Source: Ancylobacter sp. WKF20
Lineage (GTDB): Bacteria > Pseudomonadota > Alphaproteobacteria > Rhizobiales > Xanthobacteraceae
Assembly: GCF_029760895.1 (NCBI RefSeq)
Contig: NZ_CP121679.1
Span: 4,446,001-4,510,000, forward strand
DNA length: 64,000 nt
Direction of reading: 5' to 3'
In this document: positions 35,940 through 44,358 of the stretch, one piece after another
Layout of the letters: every line of letters starts with the position of its first letter
Position numbering within the stretch: the first letter of the stretch is position 1
Program-made: the position numbers and the translations under genes
The notes under the pieces: generated by a model
The model's input: only the letters and a program-made list of their open reading frames with translations
What the model was told of the DNA's origin: nothing
The model's database searches: none

Positions 35940-37142
35940 ATGCCGGCCTCCGCCTCGCCCTTCCGTCCCGCTCCCTCCCTGCTCGACCATATCCGCCCGC
36001 AGGCCCTTGCCTTGCCGGAGAGCGGCATCGTCGAGGTGATGAACTATGGGCGTCGCCGCGAGGGTCTCATCCCGCTCTGGGCGGGCGAGGGCGATTTGCC
36101 GACCCCCTCCTTCATCAGCGAAGCCGCGACGCGCGCGCTTGCGGCGGGCGAGACCTTCTACACCTGGCAGCGCGGCATCCCCGAGCTGCGCGCCGCCATC
36201 GCCGCCTATATGACGCGCATCTATGGCGTGCCGGAGGATCTTGAGCGCTATCATGTGACCGGTTCGGGCATGCAGGCGATCCAGATCGCGCTGGCGCTAA
36301 CCCTTTCGGCCGGCGAGGAAATCCTCATTCCCTCGCCCTCCTGGCCGAATGCCGCCGCCGCCGCCGAAGTGATCGGCGCCCGGCCCATTCCCGTGCCGCT
36401 GTCCTTCGATCCCGCGCGCGGTTTCTGGCTTGACCTCGACCAGCTTGAGGACGCGATCACCCCGCGCACGCGCGTCATCTTCATCAATTCCCCGGCCAAC
36501 CCGACCGGCTTCGTCGCGCCCACGCAGACGCTGCGCGGCGTGCTCGACATCGCCCGTCGCCACGGGTTGTGGATCATCGCCGACGAGATTTATGGCCGCT
36601 TCTATTTCGAGGAGGGCGGGCTGGCTCCGTCCTTCCACGAGGTGATGGAGCCCGAGGACCGTATTCTGTTCGTGCAGACCTTCTCGAAGAACTGGGCGAT
36701 GACCGGCTGGCGGCTCGGCTGGATCGAGGCGCATCCCTCGCTCGGCCAGGTGCTGGAGAACCTCATCCAGTACTCCACCTCAGGCGTTGCTGCCTTCATG
36801 CAGCGCGCCGGCGTAACCGCGCTGGAGCGCGGCGAGAGCTTCCTGACCCATCAGATCGAGCGGGCGCGGCGCGGGCGCGATATCGTCGCGCAGGGCCTCG
36901 CGACCTCCAACCGCGTGCGCTTCGCCAGCCCGCCCGGTGCCTTCTACATGTTCTTCGCCGTGGAGGGCGAGGACGACACCCGCAAGCTGGCGCTGCGGCT
37001 GGTGGACGAGGCCGGCATCGGCCTTGCGCCGGGCACCGCCTTCGGCCCGGGCGGCGAGGCCTATCTGCGCATGTGCTTCGCGCGCGGCGAGACTCAGATC
37101 ACCGAGGCGACCGACCGGCTGGTGACGTGGCTCAAGAAGTAA
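35940..37142 (+). CDS. Fold-type I PLP-dependent aminotransferase
   Basis: 400 residues of the class I/II aminotransferase family. Visible are the NSPANPTGF motif, the PLP-contacting DEIYGRFYF, the Schiff-base lysine in FSKNWAMTGWRLGW and the C-terminal carboxylate-binding Arg in YLRMCFARG. It transfers amino groups between an amino acid and a keto acid in the cytoplasm; specificity (aspartate/aromatic/branched) cannot be set from sequence. ATG 35940 follows GAGCCTCCC with a weak ribosome site; upstream in-frame codons look non-coding. Confidence 0.85.
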   Translation: MPASASPFRPAPSLLDHIRPQALALPESGIVEVMNYGRRREGLIPLWAGEGDLPTPSFISEAATRALAAGETFYTWQRGIPELRAAIAAYMTRIYGVPEDLERYHVTGSGMQAIQIALALTLSAGEEILIPSPSWPNAAAAAEVIGARPIPVPLSFDPARGFWLDLDQLEDAITPRTRVIFINSPANPTGFVAPTQTLRGVLDIARRHGLWIIADEIYGRFYFEEGGLAPSFHEVMEPEDRILFVQTFSKNWAMTGWRLGWIEAHPSLGQVLENLIQYSTSGVAAFMQRAGVTALERGESFLTHQIERARRGRDIVAQGLATSNRVRFASPPGAFYMFFAVEGEDDTRKLALRLVDEAGIGLAPGTAFGPGGEAYLRMCFARGETQITEATDRLVTWLKK

Positions 37143-37226
37143 CACCGCACCGGAAACGCGACCTTGCGTTGTAGGAAGCCGAAAGAACAGGTTGCCCCCG
37201 GCTGGCGGCGATAGCAGACTGACCCC

Positions 37227-38384
37227 ATGCGTGATTTCAGTTCGTCGCCCGCCCAGCGCGATCTGCCGACGGTTTCCGATGCGCGTCTGGCGTCCGTGCT
37301 CGACACGGCGGCCGACGGCATCATCGTGATTGATGATCGCGCGCGCATCCTCGTCTTCAACAAGGCGTGCGAGCAGATGTTCGGCATCTGCGCCGCCGAT
37401 GCGGTCGGGCAGAACGTCAAGCTGGTGATGCCGACCGAATATGCGGCCGATCACGACCAGTATGTCGCCAGCTACATCAGCACCGGCGTGAAGAAGATCA
37501 TTGGCATCGGCCGTGAGGTGCGCGGCCGGCATGCCGACGGCACGGTGTTCCCGCTGGAGCTTTCCGTCGGCGAGGCGGCAACGCCGGACGGGCGGCAGTT
37601 TATCGGCATCCTGCGCGATCTGCGCCCGCGCAAGGAAAGCGAGCAGCGTCTCGCCGATCTGCAGAGCGAGCTGGTGCATCTTGCCCGCGTCTCCGCCATT
37701 GACGAGATGGGCGCGGCCATCGCCCATGAGCTCAACCAGCCGCTGACGGCGCTGATGCTCTATCTGCAGGCCATCCGCCGGGCCCATTCCAAGGGCGTCG
37801 ACATCAACAGGATGGTCGGCGACATCCTCGACAAGGCGACGGGCGAGGCCGAGCGCGCCGGCCACATCATCCAGCGCATGCGGCAATTCGTCGAGAAGCG
37901 CGATCCCGAGCGGCATCTGCGCAATCTCGATCCGCTGGTCGACGAGGCGATCGACCTCACCTTGCTCGGCCAGACCCACCGCGTGCGCATCATCCGCGAG
38001 ACGTCGGGCAACCTGCCGGATGTGTCGGTGGATCCGGTTCAGATCCAGCAGATCGTGGTCAATCTCGTGCGCAACGGCATCGAGGCGGCCGCCCAGACGA
38101 GCGAGCCGGCGCTGCGCGTCAGCACGCGCGTGGCGGACGGGGCGGTGCGGATCGAGGTGCAGGACAACGGCTCCGGTATCGCGCCGGAGGCATTGCCGAA
38201 GCTGTTCGAGGCCTTTGCCAGTTCAAAACGTCGCGGCATGGGGCTCGGGCTTGCGATTTCACGGACGATCGCCCAGAACCACGGCGGAGACCTGATGGTC
38301 GACCCCGGTGGCAACGGCAAGGGGGCATGCTTCGCCCTGGTGCTGCCGGTAGCCCGGCCCGCGGCGCCAGCCGAGGTCGGATAA
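37227..38384 (+). CDS. fixL: Oxygen-sensing histidine kinase FixL
   Basis: 385 residues with no membrane segment, so a soluble sensor as in Bradyrhizobium. One PAS domain (about 20-132) carries the heme-pocket pattern of FixL: H76 in ADHDQYVASY is the expected proximal heme ligand and R96 in IIGIGREVRG matches the ligand-sensing Arg. The position equal to Bradyrhizobium Arg206 is Ser. HisKA/HATPase follow, with phospho-H167 in AHELNQP and the N/G boxes QQIVVNLVRNGIEA and GMGLGLAIS. Without oxygen it would phosphorylate FixJ, encoded 11 bases downstream. Confidence 0.9.
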   Translation: MRDFSSSPAQRDLPTVSDARLASVLDTAADGIIVIDDRARILVFNKACEQMFGICAADAVGQNVKLVMPTEYAADHDQYVASYISTGVKKIIGIGREVRGRHADGTVFPLELSVGEAATPDGRQFIGILRDLRPRKESEQRLADLQSELVHLARVSAIDEMGAAIAHELNQPLTALMLYLQAIRRAHSKGVDINRMVGDILDKATGEAERAGHIIQRMRQFVEKRDPERHLRNLDPLVDEAIDLTLLGQTHRVRIIRETSGNLPDVSVDPVQIQQIVVNLVRNGIEAAAQTSEPALRVSTRVADGAVRIEVQDNGSGIAPEALPKLFEAFASSKRRGMGLGLAISRTIAQNHGGDLMVDPGGNGKGACFALVLPVARPAAPAEVG

Positions 38385-38395
38385 AGGGGAACGAG

Positions 38396-39013
38396 ATGGC
38401 ACAGATGGGTGAAGTCTTCATCGTGGACGATGATTCGGCCGTCCGCGATGCGCTGTCGCTCGTGCTCAGCCTTGAGGGCTATCACGTGCGCGGCTTCTCC
38501 GATGGCGCGGCGTTCCTCTCCGTCGCCCGCACCCATGTTCCCTCCTGCGTCGTGCTCGACGTCCACATGCCCGGCCGTTCCGGCCTCGACATTCTGAAGG
38601 AGCTGGAGGCGGACCGTTACCCCGCCCCGATCTTCATCATTTCCGGCCAGGGCGATATTCCGATGGCGGTGGACGCCATCCGCCATGGGGCGCTCGATTT
38701 CATCGAGAAGCCGTTCGACGCGGATACCGTGGTCGAGCGCGTGCGCGACGCCATTGACGCGCATCAGCGCCGCACCTCCGCCGAGCCCGCGGACCTGCTC
38801 TCCGCGCATTTCCCCGGCCATGACCTGCTGACCCCGCGCGAGCGCGAGGTGCTCGTGCAGATCGCCTCCGGCGCGTCGAACAAGGAAGCCGGCCGCGTCC
38901 TCGGCATCTCGCCGCGCACCATCGAGGTGCACCGCGCGCGCATCATGGAGAAGCTCGGCGCCAAGAATGCGGCCGATCTCGTGCGCATCGTGCTGAAGGA
39001 CATGCGTGCCTAG
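38396..39013 (+). CDS. fixJ: Two-component response regulator FixJ
   Basis: 205 residues: receiver domain (1-125) with acidic DDD at 11-13 and phospho-D55 in VVLDVHMPG, and a LuxR-type helix-turn-helix (LTPREREVLVQIASGASNKEAG, about 145-200). Phosphorylated by FixL under low oxygen, it activates fixK-type genes. AAGGGGAACGAG precedes the ATG, 11 bases after fixL. Confidence 0.92.
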   Translation: MAQMGEVFIVDDDSAVRDALSLVLSLEGYHVRGFSDGAAFLSVARTHVPSCVVLDVHMPGRSGLDILKELEADRYPAPIFIISGQGDIPMAVDAIRHGALDFIEKPFDADTVVERVRDAIDAHQRRTSAEPADLLSAHFPGHDLLTPREREVLVQIASGASNKEAGRVLGISPRTIEVHRARIMEKLGAKNAADLVRIVLKDMRA

Positions 39014-39107
39014 CATCAGGTAATATACGGCCATCTACGCATCCCTACGAATGGCTAAACGGGAAGGACTTCCGCACCTTCAGGGGCAAATTGCGGGAGA
39101 ACGCCCT

Positions 39108-39455
39108 GTGCGAGTTCATGTTGTTGAGGATGATGCGGGCGTGAGCGATTCGCTCGGCCTGATCCTCGCCAACCTCGGCTACGAGGTGGTCTCATACCCC
39201 GACGCGGAAAGCCTGTTCCGGGCCTCGCCACCGGCGGGAAGCGACACGGTGATCGTCGATCTCAGCCTGCCCGGCATCTCCGGCGGACAGGCCGTGCGCT
39301 GGTTGCAGAAGCTGGCCGAGCCGCCGAGCGTGGTGGTCATCAGCGGCCAGTCGCAAAGCGCCATCGACCACCAGTTGCGTGGGCTGAAGCCCGTCGGCGT
39401 GGTCCGCAAGCCGCTCAATGTCGAAAGCCTCGCGCGCGCCATTCCCACCCACTGA
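39108..39455 (+). CDS. Single-domain response regulator (FixJ-like receiver)
   Basis: About 115 residues, a lone receiver: VHVVEDDAGVSDSLG acidic cluster at the start, phospho-Asp in VIVDLSLPG (D51 from this start), Ser/Thr and Lys in VVISGQS and VVRKPLN. There is no output domain, so it may act as a phosphate sink or as a partner of FixL/FixJ. I chose GTG 39108 because GGGAGA lies 8 bases upstream and the receiver fold begins there; ATG 39051 is in frame but adds a non-conserved leader. It lies between fixJ and fixK. Confidence 0.75.
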   Translation: MRVHVVEDDAGVSDSLGLILANLGYEVVSYPDAESLFRASPPAGSDTVIVDLSLPGISGGQAVRWLQKLAEPPSVVVISGQSQSAIDHQLRGLKPVGVVRKPLNVESLARAIPTH

Positions 39456-39470
39456 GCCTTCAAGCCGTCA

Positions 39471-39482
39471 GTGAGCGCTCAC
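39471..39482. promoter_or_regulatory. Perfect 12-base palindrome upstream of fixK
   Basis: GTGAGCGCTCAC is its own reverse complement. It starts 16 bases after the receiver-gene stop and about 145 bases before fixK. It could be a regulator site in the fixK promoter region; no terminator T-run follows. Confidence 0.3.
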
Positions 39483-39597
39483 GTCCGGCCGCCGGATCGC
39501 GGGCCCGTGCCTGTGCTTTTGCCCGGTGAGCGCCGCCCTTTAGGGAATGTCCTTACGCAGCCCACCGAACTGTGTGACGCCCCGGTGCTCTCTAAGG

Positions 39598-39611
39598 TTG
39601 ATCCAGATCAG
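39598..39611 (+). promoter_or_regulatory. FNR/FixK-type box immediately before fixK
   Basis: TTGATCCAGATCAG matches the FNR/FixK consensus TTGAT-N4-ATCAA in 9 of 10 fixed positions. It ends 14 bases before the fixK ATG, next to the ribosome site GCGGAGG. At that distance it cannot serve as a class I/II activation site for fixK, so negative autoregulation is the natural reading. Confidence 0.6.
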
Positions 39612-39625
39612 CTGCGGAGGGCCAG

Positions 39626-40267
39626 ATGCGCCAGATCATCGAAGAACGCACCGGTAGCTATTCGCGCCACGCCGCCGCGCCGGAGACGCATACCGGGCAT
39701 CTGCGCGTGGCCCCGCATGTCACCGTGCTGCATGAGGGCGATACCGCCCGCCGCATCATGGAAGTGGTGGAAGGCGCGGTGATGCTCACCAAGCTGCTGC
39801 CGGACGGGCGCCGCCAGGTGGTCGAACTGCTCGGCCCCGGCGACGTGTTCGGCCTCGCGGCCTGCGATGTCTATGCCTGCTCGGCGGAGACGCTGACCGC
39901 CGCCGTCATCACCACCCATGACCGGGGTGCGCTGGAGCGTGACCCCATGCTCGCCGCCCGCCTGCTGCGACGCTTCGAGGCGCAGCTCTGCGCGATGCAC
40001 TCCCACGCGCTGGTGCTCGGCCGCATGTCGGCGCTGGAGCGCGTCGCCTTCTTTCTGCTGCGGCTGATGCCGGAGGGTGTCGTCGGCGGCACGCTGCACC
40101 TGTCCATGACCCGGCAGGAGATCGCCGACTTCCTCGGGCTGACGCTGGAAACCGTCAGCCGCGCCTTCTCCGAGCTGAAGCGCCGGGGTCTGGTCGCGCT
40201 GCTGCGCGCGGACGAGGTGCAGATCAATGATCGCGGCAGCATGCGCCGCCTTGCCGGCGCCGCCTGA
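39626..40267 (+). CDS. fixK: Crp/Fnr-family regulator FixK
   Basis: 213 residues: cyclic-nucleotide-binding-type beta-roll (about 20-135) and a Crp helix-turn-helix near residue 165-190 (MTRQEIADFLGLTLETVSRAFSELKRRG), whose E-xxSR recognition helix reads the TTGAT half site. The N-terminal cysteine cluster of FNR is absent, as in FixK. It relays FixLJ oxygen signalling to microaerobic genes such as hemN. GGAGG precedes the ATG. A bidirectional terminator follows. Confidence 0.87.
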   Translation: MRQIIEERTGSYSRHAAAPETHTGHLRVAPHVTVLHEGDTARRIMEVVEGAVMLTKLLPDGRRQVVELLGPGDVFGLAACDVYACSAETLTAAVITTHDRGALERDPMLAARLLRRFEAQLCAMHSHALVLGRMSALERVAFFLLRLMPEGVVGGTLHLSMTRQEIADFLGLTLETVSRAFSELKRRGLVALLRADEVQINDRGSMRRLAGAA

Positions 40268-40310
40268 GACCGGCGCCGCGCCTTCCTCCTCAAGCGGCCC
40301 TTCAGAACCA

Positions 40311-40343
40311 AAAGGCCCCGCCAGATCGGCGGGGCCTTTTTTG
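40311..40343. terminator. Bidirectional intrinsic terminator between fixK and hemN
   Basis: AAAGGCCCCGCC (40311-40322), loop AGATC, GGCGGGGCCTTTT (40328-40340) then more T. The stem is 12 bp, with a T-run on the plus strand and an equivalent run on the minus strand, so it can end both the fixK and hemN transcripts. Confidence 0.9.
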
Positions 40344-40368
40344 CTGGCTAGATGAGCGTGCGGCGTGT

Positions 40369-41685
40369 TCAGACCGCGACCGAGTGCCGGGCGCCGGCCT
40401 GCAGCCGCGCGTCGAGGGCGGCGGCGGCGAGACGGACGAAAGGCCGGCCGAACGACGTCATGGCGATGCGCTTTCCCTCGATCTCCAGCAGCCCGTCCGC
40501 CACCAGCGGGGCAAGGCGCGGGGCGGCCTCGGCCAGCGTATAGGCGTCGAGATCGACCGCGAGGTCGCACATCAGCCGCTCGATCAGCGCGCCGCGCTTC
40601 ACATCATCCGGTGTGAAGGCGATGCCGCGCACGGTGGAGAATCTTCCGGCGTCAATCGCGCGGATGTAGGAGGCGGAATCCGGGGCGTTCTGGGTGAATC
40701 CCTGCGGCAGCCGGCTGATCGCCGACGCGCCGAGGCCGATGAGCGCATCGGCCGCGTCGACCGTGTAGCCCTGGAAGTTGCGATGCAGCCGCCCCGCCGC
40801 CGCCGCGACCGCCATCGGATCGTGCGGACGCGCAAAATGGTCAAGCCCCACAGGTACATAGCTGGCCGCCACCAGAACCTCCCGCGCGGCTTCCGCCTGG
40901 TCGAGGCGGGTGGCGGCGCCGGGGAGGGCGGTCTGGTCGATGAGTTTCTGATTCGGTCGCACCCACGGCACATGGGCGTAGCCGAACAAAGCGAGCCGCT
41001 CGGGCGCGAGCAGCGTGGCGAGTTGCGCGGTGCGGCGCACATCGCGCTCGGTCTGGTGCGGCAGGCCGTACATCAGATCGAGATTGACCGCGCTAACCCC
41101 CGCTTCCCGCACGAGTTTCACCGCCCGCTCGACCGTGCCGAAGGGCTGCACGCGGCCAATGGCGGACTGCACATGGACGCTGAAATCCTGCACGCCGAAG
41201 CTCACCCGGTCGACCCCGATGGCGCCCAGCGCATCGGCGAGGGCCTCGTCGGTCTCGCGCGGATCGAGTTCGATGGCGTGTTCGATCAGGCCAGTGAGAT
41301 CAAACTCGTCATTGATCCGGTCGAACAGGCGCTTCAGCGCTTCCGGCCCGATCAGGCTCGGCGTGCCCCCGCCCCAGGCGATGTGCGTGACCGTCCTCCC
41401 GCCGGCCGCGGCGGCGACGAGGCCGATCTCGCGCTCCAGCCGCGCGGCATAGGCGGCGACCGGCGCGGGCCGGCGCGTCGCCTTGGTGGTGCAGCCGCAA
41501 TAGTAGCAGAGCGAGGGGCAGAACGGGACGTGGAGGTAAAGCGACAGCGTCGCGTCTTCCGGCAGCGCGGCGAGCCATTGCGCGTGCTCGCTCGCCCCTA
41601 TGGCACCGGAGAAATGCGGCGCCGTGGGGTAGGAGGTGTAGCGCGGAACCGCGCGCTCGGCATGGAAGAGAGCTGAACTATGCAT
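40369..41685 (-). CDS. hemN: Oxygen-independent coproporphyrinogen III dehydrogenase
   Basis: 438 residues, a radical-SAM enzyme. The 4Fe-4S cysteines are C56, C60 and C63 in FCPSLCYYC, followed by the HemN-specific GCTTKATR and the SAM-binding WGGGTPSLI. It converts coproporphyrinogen III to protoporphyrinogen IX without oxygen, so it is needed in microaerobic growth. ATG 41685 (MHSSALFHAERAVPRYTSYPTA) is the conserved start. An FNR/FixK-like box lies 35 bases upstream, fitting control by the adjacent fixK. The order fixLJ-K-hemN places heme synthesis under oxygen control. Confidence 0.92.
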   Translation of the reverse strand: MHSSALFHAERAVPRYTSYPTAPHFSGAIGASEHAQWLAALPEDATLSLYLHVPFCPSLCYYCGCTTKATRRPAPVAAYAARLEREIGLVAAAAGGRTVTHIAWGGGTPSLIGPEALKRLFDRINDEFDLTGLIEHAIELDPRETDEALADALGAIGVDRVSFGVQDFSVHVQSAIGRVQPFGTVERAVKLVREAGVSAVNLDLMYGLPHQTERDVRRTAQLATLLAPERLALFGYAHVPWVRPNQKLIDQTALPGAATRLDQAEAAREVLVAASYVPVGLDHFARPHDPMAVAAAAGRLHRNFQGYTVDAADALIGLGASAISRLPQGFTQNAPDSASYIRAIDAGRFSTVRGIAFTPDDVKRGALIERLMCDLAVDLDAYTLAEAAPRLAPLVADGLLEIEGKRIAMTSFGRPFVRLAAAALDARLQAGARHSVAV

Positions 41686-41719
41686 GATCGAGATTTGACC
41701 CCGCCGCCGGTTGGGCGCA

Positions 41720-41733
41720 TTGATCCGGCGCAA
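41720..41733. promoter_or_regulatory. FNR/FixK-like box between hemN and the AbrB-family gene
   Basis: TTGATCCGGCGCAA fits TTGAT-N4-ATCAA with a perfect left half and the CAA of the right half. It is 35 bases before the hemN ATG and 58 bases before the divergent gene at 41792. Control of hemN by FixK is the likely use. Confidence 0.55.
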
Positions 41734-41791
41734 ATCCCCCGCCCGCTACGCATTCGCGCGTAGTCCTCCCGCGCGCCGTTCTCCTCGTTCC

Positions 41792-42919
41792 ATGCCGCTG
41801 ATTCCAAAGCTCTCGCGTCCCGGCTATTCCCCTCGCGACTTCCTGTGGTGGGCCCTCACCCTCGCCCTCGCCTTTGCCGGCGGCGCGCTGTTCGCTGGCG
41901 TCGGCATGCCCGCCGGCTGGCTGTCGGGCGCGCTGGTGGCAACGGCGGTGGCGGCGCTGTTCGGCGCGCCGGTGGGCGTGGAAAGCAATGTGCGCGTGGT
42001 CACCTATGTGCTGCTTGGCACCTCCATGGGCTCGGCCATCACGCCCGAGACGCTGCACGGCCTGTCCACCTGGCCGGTGACGATGGTGGTGCTGCTCGTC
42101 TCCGTGCCGGTGATGATGCTGGCGGTGACGCTCTATCTTGAGAAGGTCGCCGGCTGGGACCGGCGCAGCGCCTTTTTCGGCGCCGCGCCCGGCGCGCTCT
42201 CCACCGTGCTGATCATGGCGGAAAGCTCGGGGGCGGATACGCGCCGCGTGGTGTTCAGCCAGTCCTTGCGGCTCTTCGTGCTGGTGGCGCTGCTGCCGGC
42301 GGCGCTGGGCGGGCTTGGCCATCAGCCGGCCGGCACGCTGCCGATCAACCCGGTGGTGCCGGACTGGACCAGCTTCTTTCTTTCCATCGGCGTCGGCGTG
42401 CTCGGCGCCTTCCTCGCGGAGAAGGCGCGTTTTCCCGGCGGCACCATGGTCGGGGCGATGCTGGCGAGCGGCGTCGTTCACGGCGCCGGGCTGATTGAAG
42501 GCCGGCTGCCGGATCTCCTGCTGATCGTCAGCTTCGTCATTCTCGGCGCCAATTCCGGCAGCCGCTTCGCCGGCACCAAGGCGCAGACGCTGCGCCGTTT
42601 CTTCATCGACGCGCTGGGCGCGCTGGTGGTCGCCATCGCCATTTCGGTCGCCTTTTCGGCACTGGGGGCGTGGCTCTCGGGCGAGCCGCTGGCGAAGGTA
42701 CTGGTGGCCTATGTGCCCGGCGCGCTGGAGGCGATGACCATCATGGCCTTCGTGCTCGGGCTCGATCCGGCCTTCGTCGCCGCGCACCACCTTGCGCGCT
42801 TCGTCGGGCTGGCGCTGCTGATCCCGGTGATCGCCCGGCTGTTCTTCGGCCCGCCGGTGGCGCCGGTCGTCTCCGAGGATGAGGCGCCGCCGCTCGACGA
42901 GAGCGAGCCGAAGGACTGA
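41792..42919 (+). CDS. AbrB-family integral membrane protein (putative transporter)
   Basis: 375 residues, ten or so hydrophobic segments arranged as two similar halves, with the family motifs GMPAGWLSGALVATA and FFGAAPGALSTVLIMAE and FPGGTMVGAMLASGVVHG. The AbrB/COG3180 family is often mislabelled ammonia monooxygenase; its real function is unclear (regulator-like or small-molecule exporter). Divergent from hemN and convergent with hemA. ATG 41792 is the conserved start; the upstream in-frame stretch is Arg-rich and non-conserved in character. Confidence 0.78.
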   Translation: MPLIPKLSRPGYSPRDFLWWALTLALAFAGGALFAGVGMPAGWLSGALVATAVAALFGAPVGVESNVRVVTYVLLGTSMGSAITPETLHGLSTWPVTMVVLLVSVPVMMLAVTLYLEKVAGWDRRSAFFGAAPGALSTVLIMAESSGADTRRVVFSQSLRLFVLVALLPAALGGLGHQPAGTLPINPVVPDWTSFFLSIGVGVLGAFLAEKARFPGGTMVGAMLASGVVHGAGLIEGRLPDLLLIVSFVILGANSGSRFAGTKAQTLRRFFIDALGALVVAIAISVAFSALGAWLSGEPLAKVLVAYVPGALEAMTIMAFVLGLDPAFVAAHHLARFVGLALLIPVIARLFFGPPVAPVVSEDEAPPLDESEPKD

Positions 42920-42941
42920 GGGCGGCCGCCCTCCTAAGAAC

Positions 42942-42964
42942 GCGGCCTATTCGGCCGGGTTTTA
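42942..42964 (+). terminator. Possible terminator after the AbrB-family gene
   Basis: GCGGCCTATTCGGCCG forms a short GC stem and is followed by GGTTTTAA. The same 16-base block occurs again at 42979-42994 across the hemA stop codon, giving a duplicated hairpin between the two convergent genes. Confidence 0.45.
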
Positions 42965-42983
42965 ATCGTTAAGGGAAAGCGGC

Positions 42984-44225
42984 CTATTCGGCCGCTTGCG
43001 CCTGCGCGACGAAGGGCAGGCCGAGCCGGGTCCACACATCCACCAGCGCGCTCGCCAGATGCGCCACCAAGGCATCGTCATGGAACGGGCCAGGGGTGAT
43101 GCGCAGCCGCTCCGTGCCGCGCGGCACGGTGGGGTAGTTGATCGGCTGGATATAGATGCCGTGGTCTTCCAGCAGCATGTCGCTGGCGGCCTTGCAGGCG
43201 GTGGCATCGCCCACCATCACCGGCACGATATGGGTTTCGGTCACGACCTGCGGCAGGCCAGCGCGGTCGAGCGCACGCTTGACCTTGGCGACCTGCGCCT
43301 GCTGGCGAGCGCGTTCAGTGCCGGAATTCTTGAGGTGACGCACCGAGGCCGCCGCCGCGGCGGCGACCGCCGGGGGCAGGGCGGTTGTGAAGATGAAGCC
43401 CGGCGCGTAGGAGCGCACGGCATCGACCACCGCGCCGCTCGCGGCGATATAGCCGCCGACCACGCCAAACGCCTTGCCCAGCGTGCCCTCGATCACATCG
43501 ACGCGGTGCATCACCCCGTCGCGCTCGGCAAGGCCGGCGCCGCGCGGGCCATACATGCCGACGGCATGGACCTCGTCGAGATAAGTCATCGCGCCATAGC
43601 GCTCGGCGAGGTCGCAGATCGCGCCGATGGGGGCGACATCGCCATCCATCGAATAGACGCTCTCGAACACGATGAGCTTGGGCCGATCGCCGGCGGCGCG
43701 CAGCAGCTCTTCGAGATGGGCGAGGTCGTTATGGCGAAAAACCTGCTTGTCGCGGCCCGCCTGGCGCACGCCCTCGATCATCGAGTTATGGTTCAGCGCA
43801 TCCGACAGGATGAGGCAGTCGGGGATCAGCTTGGCGAGGGTGGAAATGCCGGTCTGGTTCGACACATAGCCGGAGGTGAAGACCAGCGCGCCGTCCTTGC
43901 CGTGCAGGTCGGCAAGTTCGGATTCCAGCTCGACGATGGCGTGGCTGTTGCCGGAAATGTTGCGCGTGCCGCCCGCGCCCGCGCCGGCCTGCCGGGCGGT
44001 GGCGCACATGGCCTCGACCACGCTCTCATGGCAGCCCATGCCGAGATAGTCGTTCGAGCACCAGATGACGATGTCGCGGGCGCCTTCCGGCGTGTGCCAC
44101 ACCGCATGGGGGAAGCGGGCGGTGTCGCGCTCGATCTCGGCGAAGGTGCGGTAGCGCCGCTCGGTCTTGAGCGTCTCGACGGCGGTCTCGAACAAGCGGG
44201 CGTAGTCGGAAGGTGCGTAAACCAT
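42984..44225 (-). CDS. hemA: 5-aminolevulinate synthase
   Basis: 413 residues, the alphaproteobacterial ALAS (Shemin pathway): condenses glycine and succinyl-CoA to 5-aminolevulinate, the first step of tetrapyrrole synthesis. Visible are the [10 protein letters not shown] start motif, the glycine-binding [12 protein letters not shown], the [14 protein letters not shown] site and the Schiff-base lysine K251 in [13 protein letters not shown] 44225 has GGAG nine bases upstream; an in-frame ATG six bases earlier is too close to that site. Together with hemN and fixLJK it makes a heme/oxygen block. Confidence 0.93.
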   Translation of the reverse strand: MVYAPSDYARLFETAVETLKTERRYRTFAEIERDTARFPHAVWHTPEGARDIVIWCSNDYLGMGCHESVVEAMCATARQAGAGAGGTRNISGNSHAIVELESELADLHGKDGALVFTSGYVSNQTGISTLAKLIPDCLILSDALNHNSMIEGVRQAGRDKQVFRHNDLAHLEELLRAAGDRPKLIVFESVYSMDGDVAPIGAICDLAERYGAMTYLDEVHAVGMYGPRGAGLAERDGVMHRVDVIEGTLGKAFGVVGGYIAASGAVVDAVRSYAPGFIFTTALPPAVAAAAAASVRHLKNSGTERARQQAQVAKVKRALDRAGLPQVVTETHIVPVMVGDATACKAASDMLLEDHGIYIQPINYPTVPRGTERLRITPGPFHDDALVAHLASALVDVWTRLGLPFVAQAQAAE

Positions 44226-44358
44226 GGGCATCCACTCCGGCGCTCGCGCTCTGATCGCGAGCACCTGTCGAGGGCACCATGAACTTTGGAGGCGTTCCGA
44301 TCAACCCGCGAAACCACGGACGCGGCGATCGGGCGCGCTTAACCGAAAGGCCGCCGCC

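Noticed and set aside
44281..44304. GATCAA half site upstream of hemA as an FNR/FixK box
   Set aside because: Only one half (TTGATC on the minus strand) is present; the other half does not match.
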